Origin: Aliarcobacter sp.
Lineage (GTDB): Bacteria; Campylobacterota; Campylobacteria; Campylobacterales; Arcobacteraceae
DNA: 64,000 bases
NCBI GenBank assembly: GCA_028688995.1
Contig: JAQTXB010000001.1
Location: 62,001 to 126,000, forward strand
Direction: 5' to 3'
Positions 48,303 to 57,234 of this stretch are shown in pieces (the stretch's first letter is position 1; every line of letters starts with the position of its first letter). The notes below the pieces were generated by a model. That model made no database searches. It was not told where the DNA came from and saw only the letters and a program-made list of their open reading frames with translations. A program made the position numbers and the translations under genes.

Positions 48303-49982
48303 TTAAAAGCCTTTAATATTTCTAAGAGTAACCACATAAATGATTTCTCTTCTAACATAAGATTTTGAATCTGTTCCACCTATTGCAAAGCCTTCAATAG
48401 GAAGAACTCCTTGATAATTTTTTACATCATCATGAACAATAATAGAACCAACAATTGATGTTTCACCTAGTCTTACTTCCCTTGAAATATTATAACTTTG
48501 GTCATTGTATTGAGGAAGTTTTATCATTGTGCCATCTACACTTACTTCACCAAATTCTATAAGTTTTTTAATACTTGGAGCTATATTTAAGAATATTTTA
48601 TCCCTAGATATTTTTGCCATAGCAGTTATTGATGTTCCCTCTTTTAGAGTATTTACTGTTACATCTGATGTTCTTACATTTGTGTCTGCATCAATTGTTG
48701 TTTCAATTTTTTCTACATAATCAGTATTATCTGTAATTGATTGAACAGTTGGTATATTATTTTTTAGAACTAACGTATTTTTGCTATAATTTAATATCTT
48801 ACCTATTTCATTGTTTGCAGTTGCAGTTACTTCTAATAATCTTGTAGCATTATCACTTGCAAAACTAAATGTACCACCAGTTCCCAGACTTTTTGCTACA
48901 CCTGTTCCTGCATTTGTTTGTCTATCATCTGATATTGTTCCTATTCCATATTGTCTATTTTTATTTAAGATAAGTTCAATTCTTTCAAACTCTACAACTG
49001 CCTCTTTTGCAAAAGATGATTCATAAGCTTTTGCAATTGCTCTTACAGCATTTTCAACAGATGTTGTTGATTTTAAGAATATTAATCCACTTGATTTATC
49101 TATATGATATGTTGATATTTTATCTGTTGATATTATATTTTTTAACATTTTATCTAGCTCATCATAGAGTATGATTTGTGAATTATTTTCTACTTTACTT
49201 TCACCTGAAGATGATGATGAAGAGTTTGATGAAGAGGCAGTTGATTGATTTGATGATTTCATATCTAATAATGGAATATTTAATTCAATAACCATATCTT
49301 TATATCTTGAAATATTTATAGCTTCTTGATCATAATCTATATCTACAAATACATCTTTTGCATGAGATAGAGCATTTAAGGCATCTTTTAAATTTTTTGA
49401 ACTAATACTAATAACACTATTTTGGAAATCATCTCTATCATCAATATAACTTCCAATATTTACTGCATATCCAGATTCAGCAGTAATAAGTTTTATTAAC
49501 TCCTCAACTGAAATTTGACCATCAAGTTTAAAAGGAATATGTTCAATTGATTGTTTTTTTGTTTCACTTGCATTTAAAAGTTGAACTAAATAAATTGAAC
49601 CGCTTTTTTTAATAAAAAGTTCTTTATCTAAAACAGCATTTAAATATTGATTTAACTCTGTAATATTGTGTATTTTAATTCTACTTTTTGGTATTAGAAG
49701 ATCACTACTTTTCAAATAATAGAAATTACCATCAAGTATCTCCATCTCTTTTAAAATATCTCCTAATGATTTATCTTCTAAAATACTTATAAACTCTTTT
49801 TTAACATTTTTTTCATCAACTAATGTACCAGCATAAGATTCTTTTATGCCTTTATAGTCTTTTTTATCCAGAGAGTTCTTTGTACTATCAATCATCTCTT
49901 CATGATAACTTTTTGAACTGCAGCCTCCAAAAAGTATTACAAATAAGATTAATAGCAATTTTATATTTAATTTTCTTAGCAT
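48303..49982 (-). CDS. Lipoprotein secretin, PilN (type IVb) / GspD family
   Basis: This outer-membrane secretin of 559 residues has a lipobox with Cys21 (LFGGC), so it is a lipoprotein that can insert without a separate pilotin. N-terminal N-domains (about 60-330) contain a Ser/Asn-rich low-complexity linker at about 243-262. The C-terminal secretin core (about 330-555) shows VPTVQSITDNTDYV, LKEGTSITAMAKIS and REVRLGETSIVGS, a pattern close to R64-type PilN secretins. Length and lipidation also fit that type IVb group. It forms the exit pore for the filament or secreted proteins of this operon. Confidence 0.88.
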   Translation of the reverse strand: MLRKLNIKLLLILFVILFGGCSSKSYHEEMIDSTKNSLDKKDYKGIKESYAGTLVDEKNVKKEFISILEDKSLGDILKEMEILDGNFYYLKSSDLLIPKSRIKIHNITELNQYLNAVLDKELFIKKSGSIYLVQLLNASETKKQSIEHIPFKLDGQISVEELIKLITAESGYAVNIGSYIDDRDDFQNSVISISSKNLKDALNALSHAKDVFVDIDYDQEAINISRYKDMVIELNIPLLDMKSSNQSTASSSNSSSSSSGESKVENNSQIILYDELDKMLKNIISTDKISTYHIDKSSGLIFLKSTTSVENAVRAIAKAYESSFAKEAVVEFERIELILNKNRQYGIGTISDDRQTNAGTGVAKSLGTGGTFSFASDNATRLLEVTATANNEIGKILNYSKNTLVLKNNIPTVQSITDNTDYVEKIETTIDADTNVRTSDVTVNTLKEGTSITAMAKISRDKIFLNIAPSIKKLIEFGEVSVDGTMIKLPQYNDQSYNISREVRLGETSIVGSIIVHDDVKNYQGVLPIEGFAIGGTDSKSYVRREIIYVVTLRNIKGF

Positions 49983-49990
49983 CTGTTTCC

Positions 49991-52900
49991 TTATCTAAAA
50001 TAAAATGGATAATTAAATCCACCTATGTATGTTGGATATTTTAAAAATAATTTCCCATCATTGTAATATTCATCAAAAGACAATTGATTTGATTTTTCTC
50101 CATCTTGAGTAATAAATAACTTATTAATTGATGATATTTTATCTACATCATATAAAGAAGTACTTAAAATAGGCACACTTCTAGCCACATTTCCCCAGCA
50201 ATACATTTGTGAGGCATCTTCTATTCCTGTCATTGCACAAACAAATTTTTTATATGTCTCTTTCAATTTTACTTTCACATTATCTATTCCCCAAGATTCA
50301 TCATCTAGCGATTGACCATAATACCAAATATTTCCATTAGAATCAGATAAAGCCCCATACTCTCCTGCAACTAAATCTCTTACTCTCATTAAAATATGGA
50401 GTTTTCCATTATTATCAAGTTTTGTTCTTAATTTATATACATATTTTTCATCATTATTTTTTGAATATTTTTGACCTGTTTGATTACATGTCGATACATC
50501 TTGATTATAACTTTTCCCTAAATTTAATGTATAAACACCCGAATCATTTGTATCTCTTACTGCATCATGGCAATCATGAATAAAGCCATCTTCAGCAACC
50601 AATTCACTATTTAAAAAAACTTGAAATCTCTCCATATCCCATGAATCAATTTCATAGAAATCTAATTCAACTTCAACTTCATAATTTGCATAGCTTGTTC
50701 CAAAATCATAAGTTTTTTCAATACTTTCTTGCCCTAAAAGTAATCTTCCTAAAATTCTAGTAGGGTCAACTCTCTCTGTTATAGGCAATTTAGATGTATC
50801 TGCAGTTGTTTCAGTTGCTGTTGTAGTAGGAGGGATCCCAGTGCTAATAAGATTTCCCGGATTAAAATTTCTTCTTGCCGTGTAAGTTTTTAATGTCCAA
50901 GTTGATGCATCATTTTCAAAATTACTAAATGATAAAATTTTTCCATCACTTCTTGAAATTTTTATATTATCAACTCCCCATGATTCATTTGAAACTCCGT
51001 CATTTAAAGTACTTGAAAAACCTAATCTTACACGACCATTTGAATCTAAAGTTGTATCAATACTTATCTCATGTTTCTCTTCATTCCCACTCCAACCAGA
51101 ACCATCAACAATTAAAGATGTACCACCATCATTTCTATTAAGTTTATATTTTTTCTCAAATTTTTTAACTCCATTTATATATACTCTAAAATACTCATCA
51201 TCCCAAGAATCAATCTCATAAAAATTAAATGTAATATTTATACTTTTATTTGCATTCTCACTACCTAAATCAAATGTTTTATTCAAATAATCAACAGAAC
51301 TAGAACTAGAAGCAAACCTTCCTAAAAATGTTGTAGCATCTGTTCCTCCATTATAACTATTTGTTCTATTCCAACCTACGGTATCATCTTCAAAATCATT
51401 AATAATTTCTTCTATTTCATGATCCAATTTAAATATTGATACATTAGTAAAATTTGCTAGTTTATTACTTATCTCATTATTCGCAGTATTTAAATAATTT
51501 ATAGAACTATCAAAAATTTCATTTGAATTATTATCACATAATGAAGTTTCATTTGATTCTTTACAAGATAATAAAGTACTTGAACCTTTTAATTTTAAAT
51601 TTTCATCAATATATAGTAAGTATTCATTATTCTTGTTATCTTTATAATATGAAAGACTTATTGGTGTTCCTTCTAAAGAAGAATTAATAGATTCTATTTC
51701 TAAGTTTCCTTTAGTTTTATAATATGTACCATCTATTCCTTTTAATACAAATTCATTTGTATTTACAAATATTGCATCAGGATTAAATTGTTTTGAATTT
51801 GCAATTGCGGTAGGCTTTGTAATTACACTATCACCTCTTTCTCCCCAAATGTAAAAAATATTATTTGAATCTATCGCTCCAAAAGTTCTGCTATCTCTTA
51901 ATGCAAATATTTTTTTAAAAACTATATCTGAATTTACAGAAACTAAAGTTGGTGAATAAACAAAATAGAAATAATCACTAGAATCTATCCCTAAAGAACC
52001 CTTATAATTTTTCCCAATTACATAAATTTTTCCATTATCTGATAATAATGCAGTTACATCTTCTATCATTGCAATATCTTTTAAATATATTGCATTACTA
52101 TTTTTTATTTTTGATGATTTCCCTGTATAAATTGATATATTTCTTTTTAAAATATTACTTTCAACAGCTGTACTAGATAAATCTTCATAATATCTAGAAG
52201 TTATATTTCCATCACAATATAAATCTCCACCAAACTTGTAAGTGTCTGTTCCTTCTACATATTCAAAAATTTTAGTAATAGCACAAACATTACTTCTATT
52301 CATTGCCATCTTGTCAAACTTCACTCTATATGGGTTGTTATACCATTTTATTCCATTTAAATCATAAGTTGTTGTACCAATTTTTATATTATCAATCTGG
52401 GTTTTTAGCATCACTGGAGTGTTAATATAAGATGGAGATAATGTTGTATCTAATTGTCCATAAGAAGAAATTCCAGCTTTTTTATAATCATTATTTCCCC
52501 AACAAAATATATCTCCACTTGCAAGCATACATCCACCACTTTGTCTTATAAATAAATCTTTTGCATTTGGAATATAACTTGATATTTTTTCAGCATATAC
52601 AATTTCTTCTTCTTGCTGACTAGCAAGTTTTTCACCTTCTCCTATGGGAATCCAAGGGATTCCTAAATTCCCTTGATAATAGTATTCAAACCATTCCCCA
52701 TTTTTTTGTACATAAGCTGAAGCACCAATATTTGCTCTAATATACTGTAAGTCATTCCAGTCTTCTACATAAATTGGAGACTCTTGATAAATAGTTAAAG
52801 AAGTTCCATCTGTTTTGCAATATTTATATGTTAATTTTTCATTTCTTAACTCATAAAAATATTTCTCACTTGTACAATTTTGATTAGGTAACAATAACAA

Positions 52901-53383
52901 ATTAGCACTATCTTTTCTTAGTAAAGCTATCTCTTTTTGAACATCATTATATAAAACTTGAGTACCTTTTACTAATTCACTTTTTAAAGTATTTTTAGGA
53001 GGAATAGTATTTACTCTAAATACTTTATTTACATAGAAGTTGTATAAATATTTATATTCATCTTTATAATTCACTTCTGTTTCAATAGCTCCTTTTATAT
53101 AAGCATTATTATTTGCATCAAAGGTCACAACTATATCATTTGAAGTGATAGGATTCTTTTTATTAAAATCAACTCCTAAATAATCGTCAACCATAAGTTT
53201 TGTCCAATCTAAAGATTCAACATTTTTAGGTATTGTTCCTGTTTGCAAAATATATTTATTTAATGCAAGTGATATATATTCTTCCTTTTGAATAAGTAAT
53301 TTAACATCATTCATCAAAGATATATTTTCATTTGATGCGAAAACAAAGTTAAATAGTATTAGTATAGAAATTAGAGTTTTGAT
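49991..53383 (-). CDS. Large secreted RCC1-repeat protein with tandem adhesin-like domains
   Basis: Counted from base 53383 this protein has 1130 residues. The frame upstream of the first NTG codon (TTG 53317) encodes a good signal peptide (IKTLISILILFNFVFA, then SNEN), and AAGGTG lies six bases before the ATC at 53383, so a non-standard ATC start is likely. The helical N-terminal module shared with three neighbours follows (KLLIQKEEYISLALNKYIL). RCC1-like phrases include GDIFCWGNN, GDLYCDGN, IYVIGKN and FYIWGERG. Two beta-sandwich-like domains carry FYEIDSWD and ESWGxDN pairs. The end, LKYPTYIGGFNYPFYFR, matches the 714-residue protein. It is probably a surface or filament-tip adhesin. Confidence 0.7.
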   Translation of the reverse strand: MKTLISILILFNFVFASNENISLMNDVKLLIQKEEYISLALNKYILQTGTIPKNVESLDWTKLMVDDYLGVDFNKKNPITSNDIVVTFDANNNAYIKGAIETEVNYKDEYKYLYNFYVNKVFRVNTIPPKNTLKSELVKGTQVLYNDVQKEIALLRKDSANLLLLPNQNCTSEKYFYELRNEKLTYKYCKTDGTSLTIYQESPIYVEDWNDLQYIRANIGASAYVQKNGEWFEYYYQGNLGIPWIPIGEGEKLASQQEEEIVYAEKISSYIPNAKDLFIRQSGGCMLASGDIFCWGNNDYKKAGISSYGQLDTTLSPSYINTPVMLKTQIDNIKIGTTTYDLNGIKWYNNPYRVKFDKMAMNRSNVCAITKIFEYVEGTDTYKFGGDLYCDGNITSRYYEDLSSTAVESNILKRNISIYTGKSSKIKNSNAIYLKDIAMIEDVTALLSDNGKIYVIGKNYKGSLGIDSSDYFYFVYSPTLVSVNSDIVFKKIFALRDSRTFGAIDSNNIFYIWGERGDSVITKPTAIANSKQFNPDAIFVNTNEFVLKGIDGTYYKTKGNLEIESINSSLEGTPISLSYYKDNKNNEYLLYIDENLKLKGSSTLLSCKESNETSLCDNNSNEIFDSSINYLNTANNEISNKLANFTNVSIFKLDHEIEEIINDFEDDTVGWNRTNSYNGGTDATTFLGRFASSSSSVDYLNKTFDLGSENANKSINITFNFYEIDSWDDEYFRVYINGVKKFEKKYKLNRNDGGTSLIVDGSGWSGNEEKHEISIDTTLDSNGRVRLGFSSTLNDGVSNESWGVDNIKISRSDGKILSFSNFENDASTWTLKTYTARRNFNPGNLISTGIPPTTTATETTADTSKLPITERVDPTRILGRLLLGQESIEKTYDFGTSYANYEVEVELDFYEIDSWDMERFQVFLNSELVAEDGFIHDCHDAVRDTNDSGVYTLNLGKSYNQDVSTCNQTGQKYSKNNDEKYVYKLRTKLDNNGKLHILMRVRDLVAGEYGALSDSNGNIWYYGQSLDDESWGIDNVKVKLKETYKKFVCAMTGIEDASQMYCWGNVARSVPILSTSLYDVDKISSINKLFITQDGEKSNQLSFDEYYNDGKLFLKYPTYIGGFNYPFYFR

Positions 53384-54124
53384 TTAATTCACCTTTAAAA
53401 TTTTATTATCTATCAATTTTACATATCTTGAACTATTTTGTATAAAAATATAAGAGCCAACTTTCAAGTTTCTTAATTTTATATCATCTATTACAGATGA
53501 ACTCACTATTGTCACATTACCATCTTCGAAATCTTGCTTATTATATTCTATCCAGTTTGAAGCACTGTTATACCATCTAATAGAATTTTTATCATAATTG
53601 CAATATGTATTTTTTAAAGAACTTGAACAAGTTTTTGAAATATTTTGGCCTGAGCTTAGAATTTTAAAAACTGTTTTTGCTTCTGCTGATTTTAACTTAA
53701 ACTCTGTATAAGAATCAGCCAAAGCATTTGCAACATAAACATATGTGGAATTTCTGTATAAATCTCTATTATAAAGTTGTACTAGATAGTTTTCAATATC
53801 AAGATTTACATCTCTTTTTTTTCTATATTCATCTTTTGTGATTGCATATTTTAGTTGTAATTTACTATTGTCTTTAAAACCTATATTTTCGCCCATTCTA
53901 TTAACAACAGAAAAATTACTTCCTAAATAATCATCACTTATCAAATTGTCAATACTTGGTATTCTAAATTCTGTTAGAATGTATTTTTCAAAATTTTTAG
54001 CTATGTTTTCTTCAATCTCTATCATATTTTGTACATATAATGTATCTTGTTTTTGAGCTGTTAAATTATCAGTTGCAAAAGATGATATTATAAGAATAAA
54101 TAAAAATAGTATATTTCTAATCAT
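53384..54124 (-). CDS. Secreted module protein, 246 residues
   Basis: This protein has a signal peptide (cleavage near residue 17, SSFA before TDNL) and consists only of the N-terminal module found in the two RCC1 proteins: VQNMIEIEENIAKNFEKYIL, a DDYLGSNF phrase, an LYNRDLYRNST phrase and a Cys pair (TCSS and TYC) in the second half that could form a disulfide. Its stop codon is followed directly by the ATC that may start the large RCC1 protein. It overlaps the preceding gene by four bases. The function is unknown; it may be a minor structural subunit of the machine. Confidence 0.6.
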   Translation of the reverse strand: MIRNILFLFILIISSFATDNLTAQKQDTLYVQNMIEIEENIAKNFEKYILTEFRIPSIDNLISDDYLGSNFSVVNRMGENIGFKDNSKLQLKYAITKDEYRKKRDVNLDIENYLVQLYNRDLYRNSTYVYVANALADSYTEFKLKSAEAKTVFKILSSGQNISKTCSSSLKNTYCNYDKNSIRWYNSASNWIEYNKQDFEDGNVTIVSSSVIDDIKLRNLKVGSYIFIQNSSRYVKLIDNKILKVN

Positions 54125-54843
54125 TTTAATACCTTAATTCCATTAAGTGTTTTTACATATTTTATTCCATCAATATCATAAAGTAAAGCACCTTTTGGAA
54201 TAGAATCAAATTCACTTTTTGTATGATCAGCAATAACATTAGTAATTACAATGGGACCTGTTTTAAACTTATCAATGTGATAAACTATTAGATATGTATC
54301 TGGAACATAATCTATTCCTTCAAGTTTTTTTGTAAGTTGAATATAAATATGATTATTCTCTTTACAATTTATTGGTGTAGTAAAAACACTATTTGGACAA
54401 TTAATAATTGCTCCATTTTGTTTTATTAAATCATACAAATGTTTTGCGAATTCATCTTCAAGAAGAAAATTTATTTTTCCATTCCTAAAATAAGTTCTTT
54501 TTCTAAAAGTATTACTTTCATATAAAGCTTTTATTGAACTATCTGCTTTTACATCATCACTTATACCATAAGAAATTATTGTCAAACTACTATCTAAAGT
54601 AAGAGTTGAAGTAACACCAGTAACTGTTGTAGTAACATCTCCTATTAAACTTTTTATTTGAGTTAAATTAGGAATAGCATAATTTGTCAAAATATACTCT
54701 TCATATGCTTTTGCAATTGACTCTTCGTATAGAACAATTGATTTTACATCTAGTAGAACTTTTTGTCTATCATCAAAATTATTTAAATCAAAAGAAAAGG
54801 ATATATTTATTAAAATAAAAAACAAGACAACTACTATTTTCAT
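54121..54843 (-). CDS. Secreted module protein, 240 residues
   Basis: This paralogue of the next gene has a signal peptide (about residues 1-17, ISFS before FDLN) and then the shared helical segment (VKSIVLYEESIAKAYEEYIL), the LYESNTFRKRTYF phrase and a Cys pair (NCPN and INC). The C-terminal half is beta-rich. It overlaps both neighbours by four bases, so it is translated in series with them. No family is recognised. Confidence 0.6.
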   Translation of the reverse strand: MKIVVVLFFILINISFSFDLNNFDDRQKVLLDVKSIVLYEESIAKAYEEYILTNYAIPNLTQIKSLIGDVTTTVTGVTSTLTLDSSLTIISYGISDDVKADSSIKALYESNTFRKRTYFRNGKINFLLEDEFAKHLYDLIKQNGAIINCPNSVFTTPINCKENNHIYIQLTKKLEGIDYVPDTYLIVYHIDKFKTGPIVITNVIADHTKSEFDSIPKGALLYDIDGIKYVKTLNGIKVLK

Positions 54844-55574
54844 AATAAACTTTCCAATTCTTTATATAATCTTGTCTCCATTGCAGAATCATTTAAATAT
54901 AATCTTTCTTTTATTTTTGATTTAAAATAATCTTTTTGTCTACTTTTTAAGGTATCTGTATCAATTGATGTTTCACTACTTGTTAAAAAATTAAAGTAAA
55001 ATTTATCATAAGGTGTAAATTCAGTTAATATGCTTTCTAATACTTCTGTTTTATCTGGATTTGTAGTATATAAAATTCTTTCTGATAAAGATTGTATAGC
55101 TCTATTTATACTATTTTCAATATCTATATCTTTTATTGCACTATTTTTTTCTTCTTTCCCTACTGCAAAGATATATTTACCATTCGTAGGAGTTATATTA
55201 TTCATATTCGTTATATCTTTTAATTTTGCTTTTAAAGCTAAAAGTTTTAATTTCTCATCTTTACTTATTTCAATATTTCCAGCACTATTTACAAGCTCTT
55301 TATTTGTTAAATTACTATCTTTATTTCTATCTAATAATAAAACTTTCTCCCAATTTTCACCTTTTGGTAAATGGACAATTATTTCATCTCTTGTGATATC
55401 TTGTGGATTTTTGTTGTATTGTTTGGCTAGTAGGGTTTTGATTTCTGAGATTATTTCATAATTTTCTTGGATTTGTTTTGCTTCTTGAACATCACTGTAA
55501 GATTTGTACATTGCAGATGCTGAAAATATAGCTGTAACAATAAGAGCAGACGATAGCCATATATTTCCAAACAT
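54840..55574 (-). CDS. Membrane-anchored protein, possible minor pilin
   Basis: This 244-residue protein begins MFGNIW and has a hydrophobic helix at once (about residues 5-22), then a long polar helix (SDVQEAKQIQENYEIISEIKTLL) and a mixed C-terminal domain. The shape recalls a pseudopilin, but there is no basic leader, and Glu5 is absent after the only Gly (residue 3). It lies between the two pilin-like genes and the module proteins. It may be a minor pilin or a bitopic assembly protein; the sequence does not decide. Confidence 0.5.
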   Translation of the reverse strand: MFGNIWLSSALIVTAIFSASAMYKSYSDVQEAKQIQENYEIISEIKTLLAKQYNKNPQDITRDEIIVHLPKGENWEKVLLLDRNKDSNLTNKELVNSAGNIEISKDEKLKLLALKAKLKDITNMNNITPTNGKYIFAVGKEEKNSAIKDIDIENSINRAIQSLSERILYTTNPDKTEVLESILTEFTPYDKFYFNFLTSSETSIDTDTLKSRQKDYFKSKIKERLYLNDSAMETRLYKELESLL

Positions 55575-55696
55575 TAATAAAAACCCTTCAAAAAAAGAAA
55601 CTCAAAATAAAAAGTAAATACTATGAAATTTTTAGTACTTAGTTTTTAGTTTATAAAAATAAACACTTAGGCAAAAAAGCCTAAATGTATTTAAAA

Positions 55697-56383
55697 TTAT
55701 TGAACCACGCTTGCTGGCATATCTTTAAAATAAATAGTAAAAATTCCATCATCAAGACCTGTAGTAGCAGTCCCATTTTGTGCAGCTGCTCTATTTCCAT
55801 CAGGTACATCTCCGTTTAAAGTCAACTCTACTGCAGTTCCATCTGTCGTAGTTCTATCAATTGATGCTACAGATGCTAAATCACTTGCAATTTGAGACTC
55901 AAGAAATCCTGCATTGCCTGCTAACTGACCCAAAAATTGAACTCTTATTCCTGGTCTTTGTGTAATAGTTGTTGTTGATGGGCTAGTTGAACTACTTACT
56001 AAACTAATAATCATTCCTGGATTATCTTCTCCACCAAAAGATATAGCACTATATGCATTAGAACCTCTATTTGCAATACCTGCTGTAGTATTATTTCTTA
56101 CTTCTTGATTTATTTGATCAGCAAAGTATTCTCTTGTTGCTAAATCTGCTAATACTGTCACTGTAGCAGGAACTGCAGGTGTCACTGTAGCATCACCTGG
56201 AGTATTAAATACATCTCCTGCTCTTAAAGCTAATTGCAAACCATTTTTAATGTTGTTAATCTCTGTAATAACACTCGTTTTTTGAGCTATTCCCTCAATT
56301 TTATCACCAGTTCCACCAAATGTTTGGAACATATAAATCATTGCTGCAACTACTACGATTACCATCGCTATCAACTGTGGCAT
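55697..56383 (-). CDS. Leaderless pilin-like protein, 228 residues
   Basis: The start is fixed by AAAAAGGAT six bases upstream. The protein opens MPQLIAMVIVVVAAMIYMF, a hydrophobic helix beginning at residue 4, followed by a polar helical spine (EINNIKNGLQLALRAG) and a Thr/Ala/Gly-rich globular region. This is the layout of a mature type IV pilin, yet there is no charged leader, no Gly before the helix and no Glu5. Removal of Met before Pro would leave an N-terminal proline. Position ahead of the secretin, ATPase and platform genes makes it a candidate major subunit. There are no cysteines. Confidence 0.55.
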   Translation of the reverse strand: MPQLIAMVIVVVAAMIYMFQTFGGTGDKIEGIAQKTSVITEINNIKNGLQLALRAGDVFNTPGDATVTPAVPATVTVLADLATREYFADQINQEVRNNTTAGIANRGSNAYSAISFGGEDNPGMIISLVSSSTSPSTTTITQRPGIRVQFLGQLAGNAGFLESQIASDLASVASIDRTTTDGTAVELTLNGDVPDGNRAAAQNGTATTGLDDGIFTIYFKDMPASVVQ

Positions 56384-56467
56384 TTTTCTATCCTTTTTGT
56401 TAAATTTAACTTTTTTGACCTAAAGGTCATTATTATACAACAACTATTGTTCAGTTGCACCAATTTT

Positions 56468-57079
56468 CTATTTAAATATTATACAAACAAAAAGTCCATC
56501 ACTTTTGTTTGTACTTGCTCCAGTAAAATTTTTAGCTGAGGAATCATAAGATGTACGATTTAACTCTAATGTGCCAAATAACATCTTTTCACAAAATTCC
56601 CTACCTGAGAAACTCTCTGCAAAAACTGCTTTACTCATCAAAGTATTATTCCCTCTCATATCAACTAAAAGTTTATATCCACTTCCTGAAGATGTACCAT
56701 AAGTAGTATCTGTACTAGGAATAGGTATTAACTGCCATATAACTGAGTTAGACGGAAAAGTTAACTTTGAAGCATTAAAACTACCTGTTACATTATCAGT
56801 TGCACCATCAGCTGTAGCTGTTGTGTCACAATTTGTTGCAGATAAAGTATCTTTTATATTACCTGACAATATTCCTGAACATGACAATTTTTGAAAATTC
56901 ACATCTGTCAAATCCCCACCAGATTGAACAAAAGTATTCACAAACCCATCAACCATAGAAAACATTGACTTCGTGCTATCAAGTTCAGTTGAGATTGCAC
57001 TATCATCTGCTTCATATCTTGTTAATAAAATAATTGTTGCAGCAACAACAGCTATTATTGATGATACAAGATATGGCAT
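56468..57079 (-). CDS. Leaderless pilin-like protein, 203 residues
   Basis: This first gene of the operon has AAGGAACAAA directly before the ATG. It starts MPYLVSSIIAVVAATIILL, like the next gene, and continues with a polar helix and a Ser/Thr/Gly-rich domain that contains four cysteines (LSCSG, TNCDT, REFCEK, FVCII) in the second half; they could form two disulfides as in many pilins. It has no prepilin leader. It is probably a filament subunit, either major or minor relative to its neighbour. Confidence 0.55.
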   Translation of the reverse strand: MPYLVSSIIAVVAATIILLTRYEADDSAISTELDSTKSMFSMVDGFVNTFVQSGGDLTDVNFQKLSCSGILSGNIKDTLSATNCDTTATADGATDNVTGSFNASKLTFPSNSVIWQLIPIPSTDTTYGTSSGSGYKLLVDMRGNNTLMSKAVFAESFSGREFCEKMLFGTLELNRTSYDSSAKNFTGASTNKSDGLFVCIIFK

Positions 57080-57118
57080 TTTGTTCCTTAAATAGTGGAT
57101 ATTCTGACTTGAATTTTT

Positions 57119-57127
57119 ATTCTAACA
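57119..57127 (-). promoter_or_regulatory. Extended -10 promoter of the pilus-like operon
   Basis: On the minus strand this reads TGT TAGAAT, about 40 bases before the first pilin-like ATG. The gaps of the 14 following genes are small, apart from about 85 and 122 bases around the second pilin-like gene, so this promoter could drive most of the operon. Confidence 0.5.
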
Positions 57128-57177
57128 TATTAAATACTAAATATAAACTTAAAATAAAAATTATCATTTAATTATTT

Positions 57178-57206
57178 TTGCTAATAACAAATTATTTAGC
57201 TATAAT
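57178..57206 (+). promoter_or_regulatory. Promoter of the PAS-GGDEF gene
   Basis: TTGCTA (57178-57183) and TATAAT (57201-57206) are 17 bases apart. Initiation near 57213 excludes the TTG at 57178 as start codon. Confidence 0.6.
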
Positions 57207-57234
57207 CAACGATTATTTAATAGGATTTATTATT

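Noticed and set aside
55030-55461. A 143-codon plus-strand frame rich in Ser, Phe and Leu
   Set aside because: It is antisense to the 244-residue operon gene, has no ribosome site and its hydrophobicity is the usual artefact of reading Lys/Glu codons backwards.
40082-57079. Prepilin peptidase (GspO/PilD) within the operon
   Set aside because: No product has the multiple membrane helices with the GxGD-type aspartate motif; all polytopic segments belong to the GspF-like protein.
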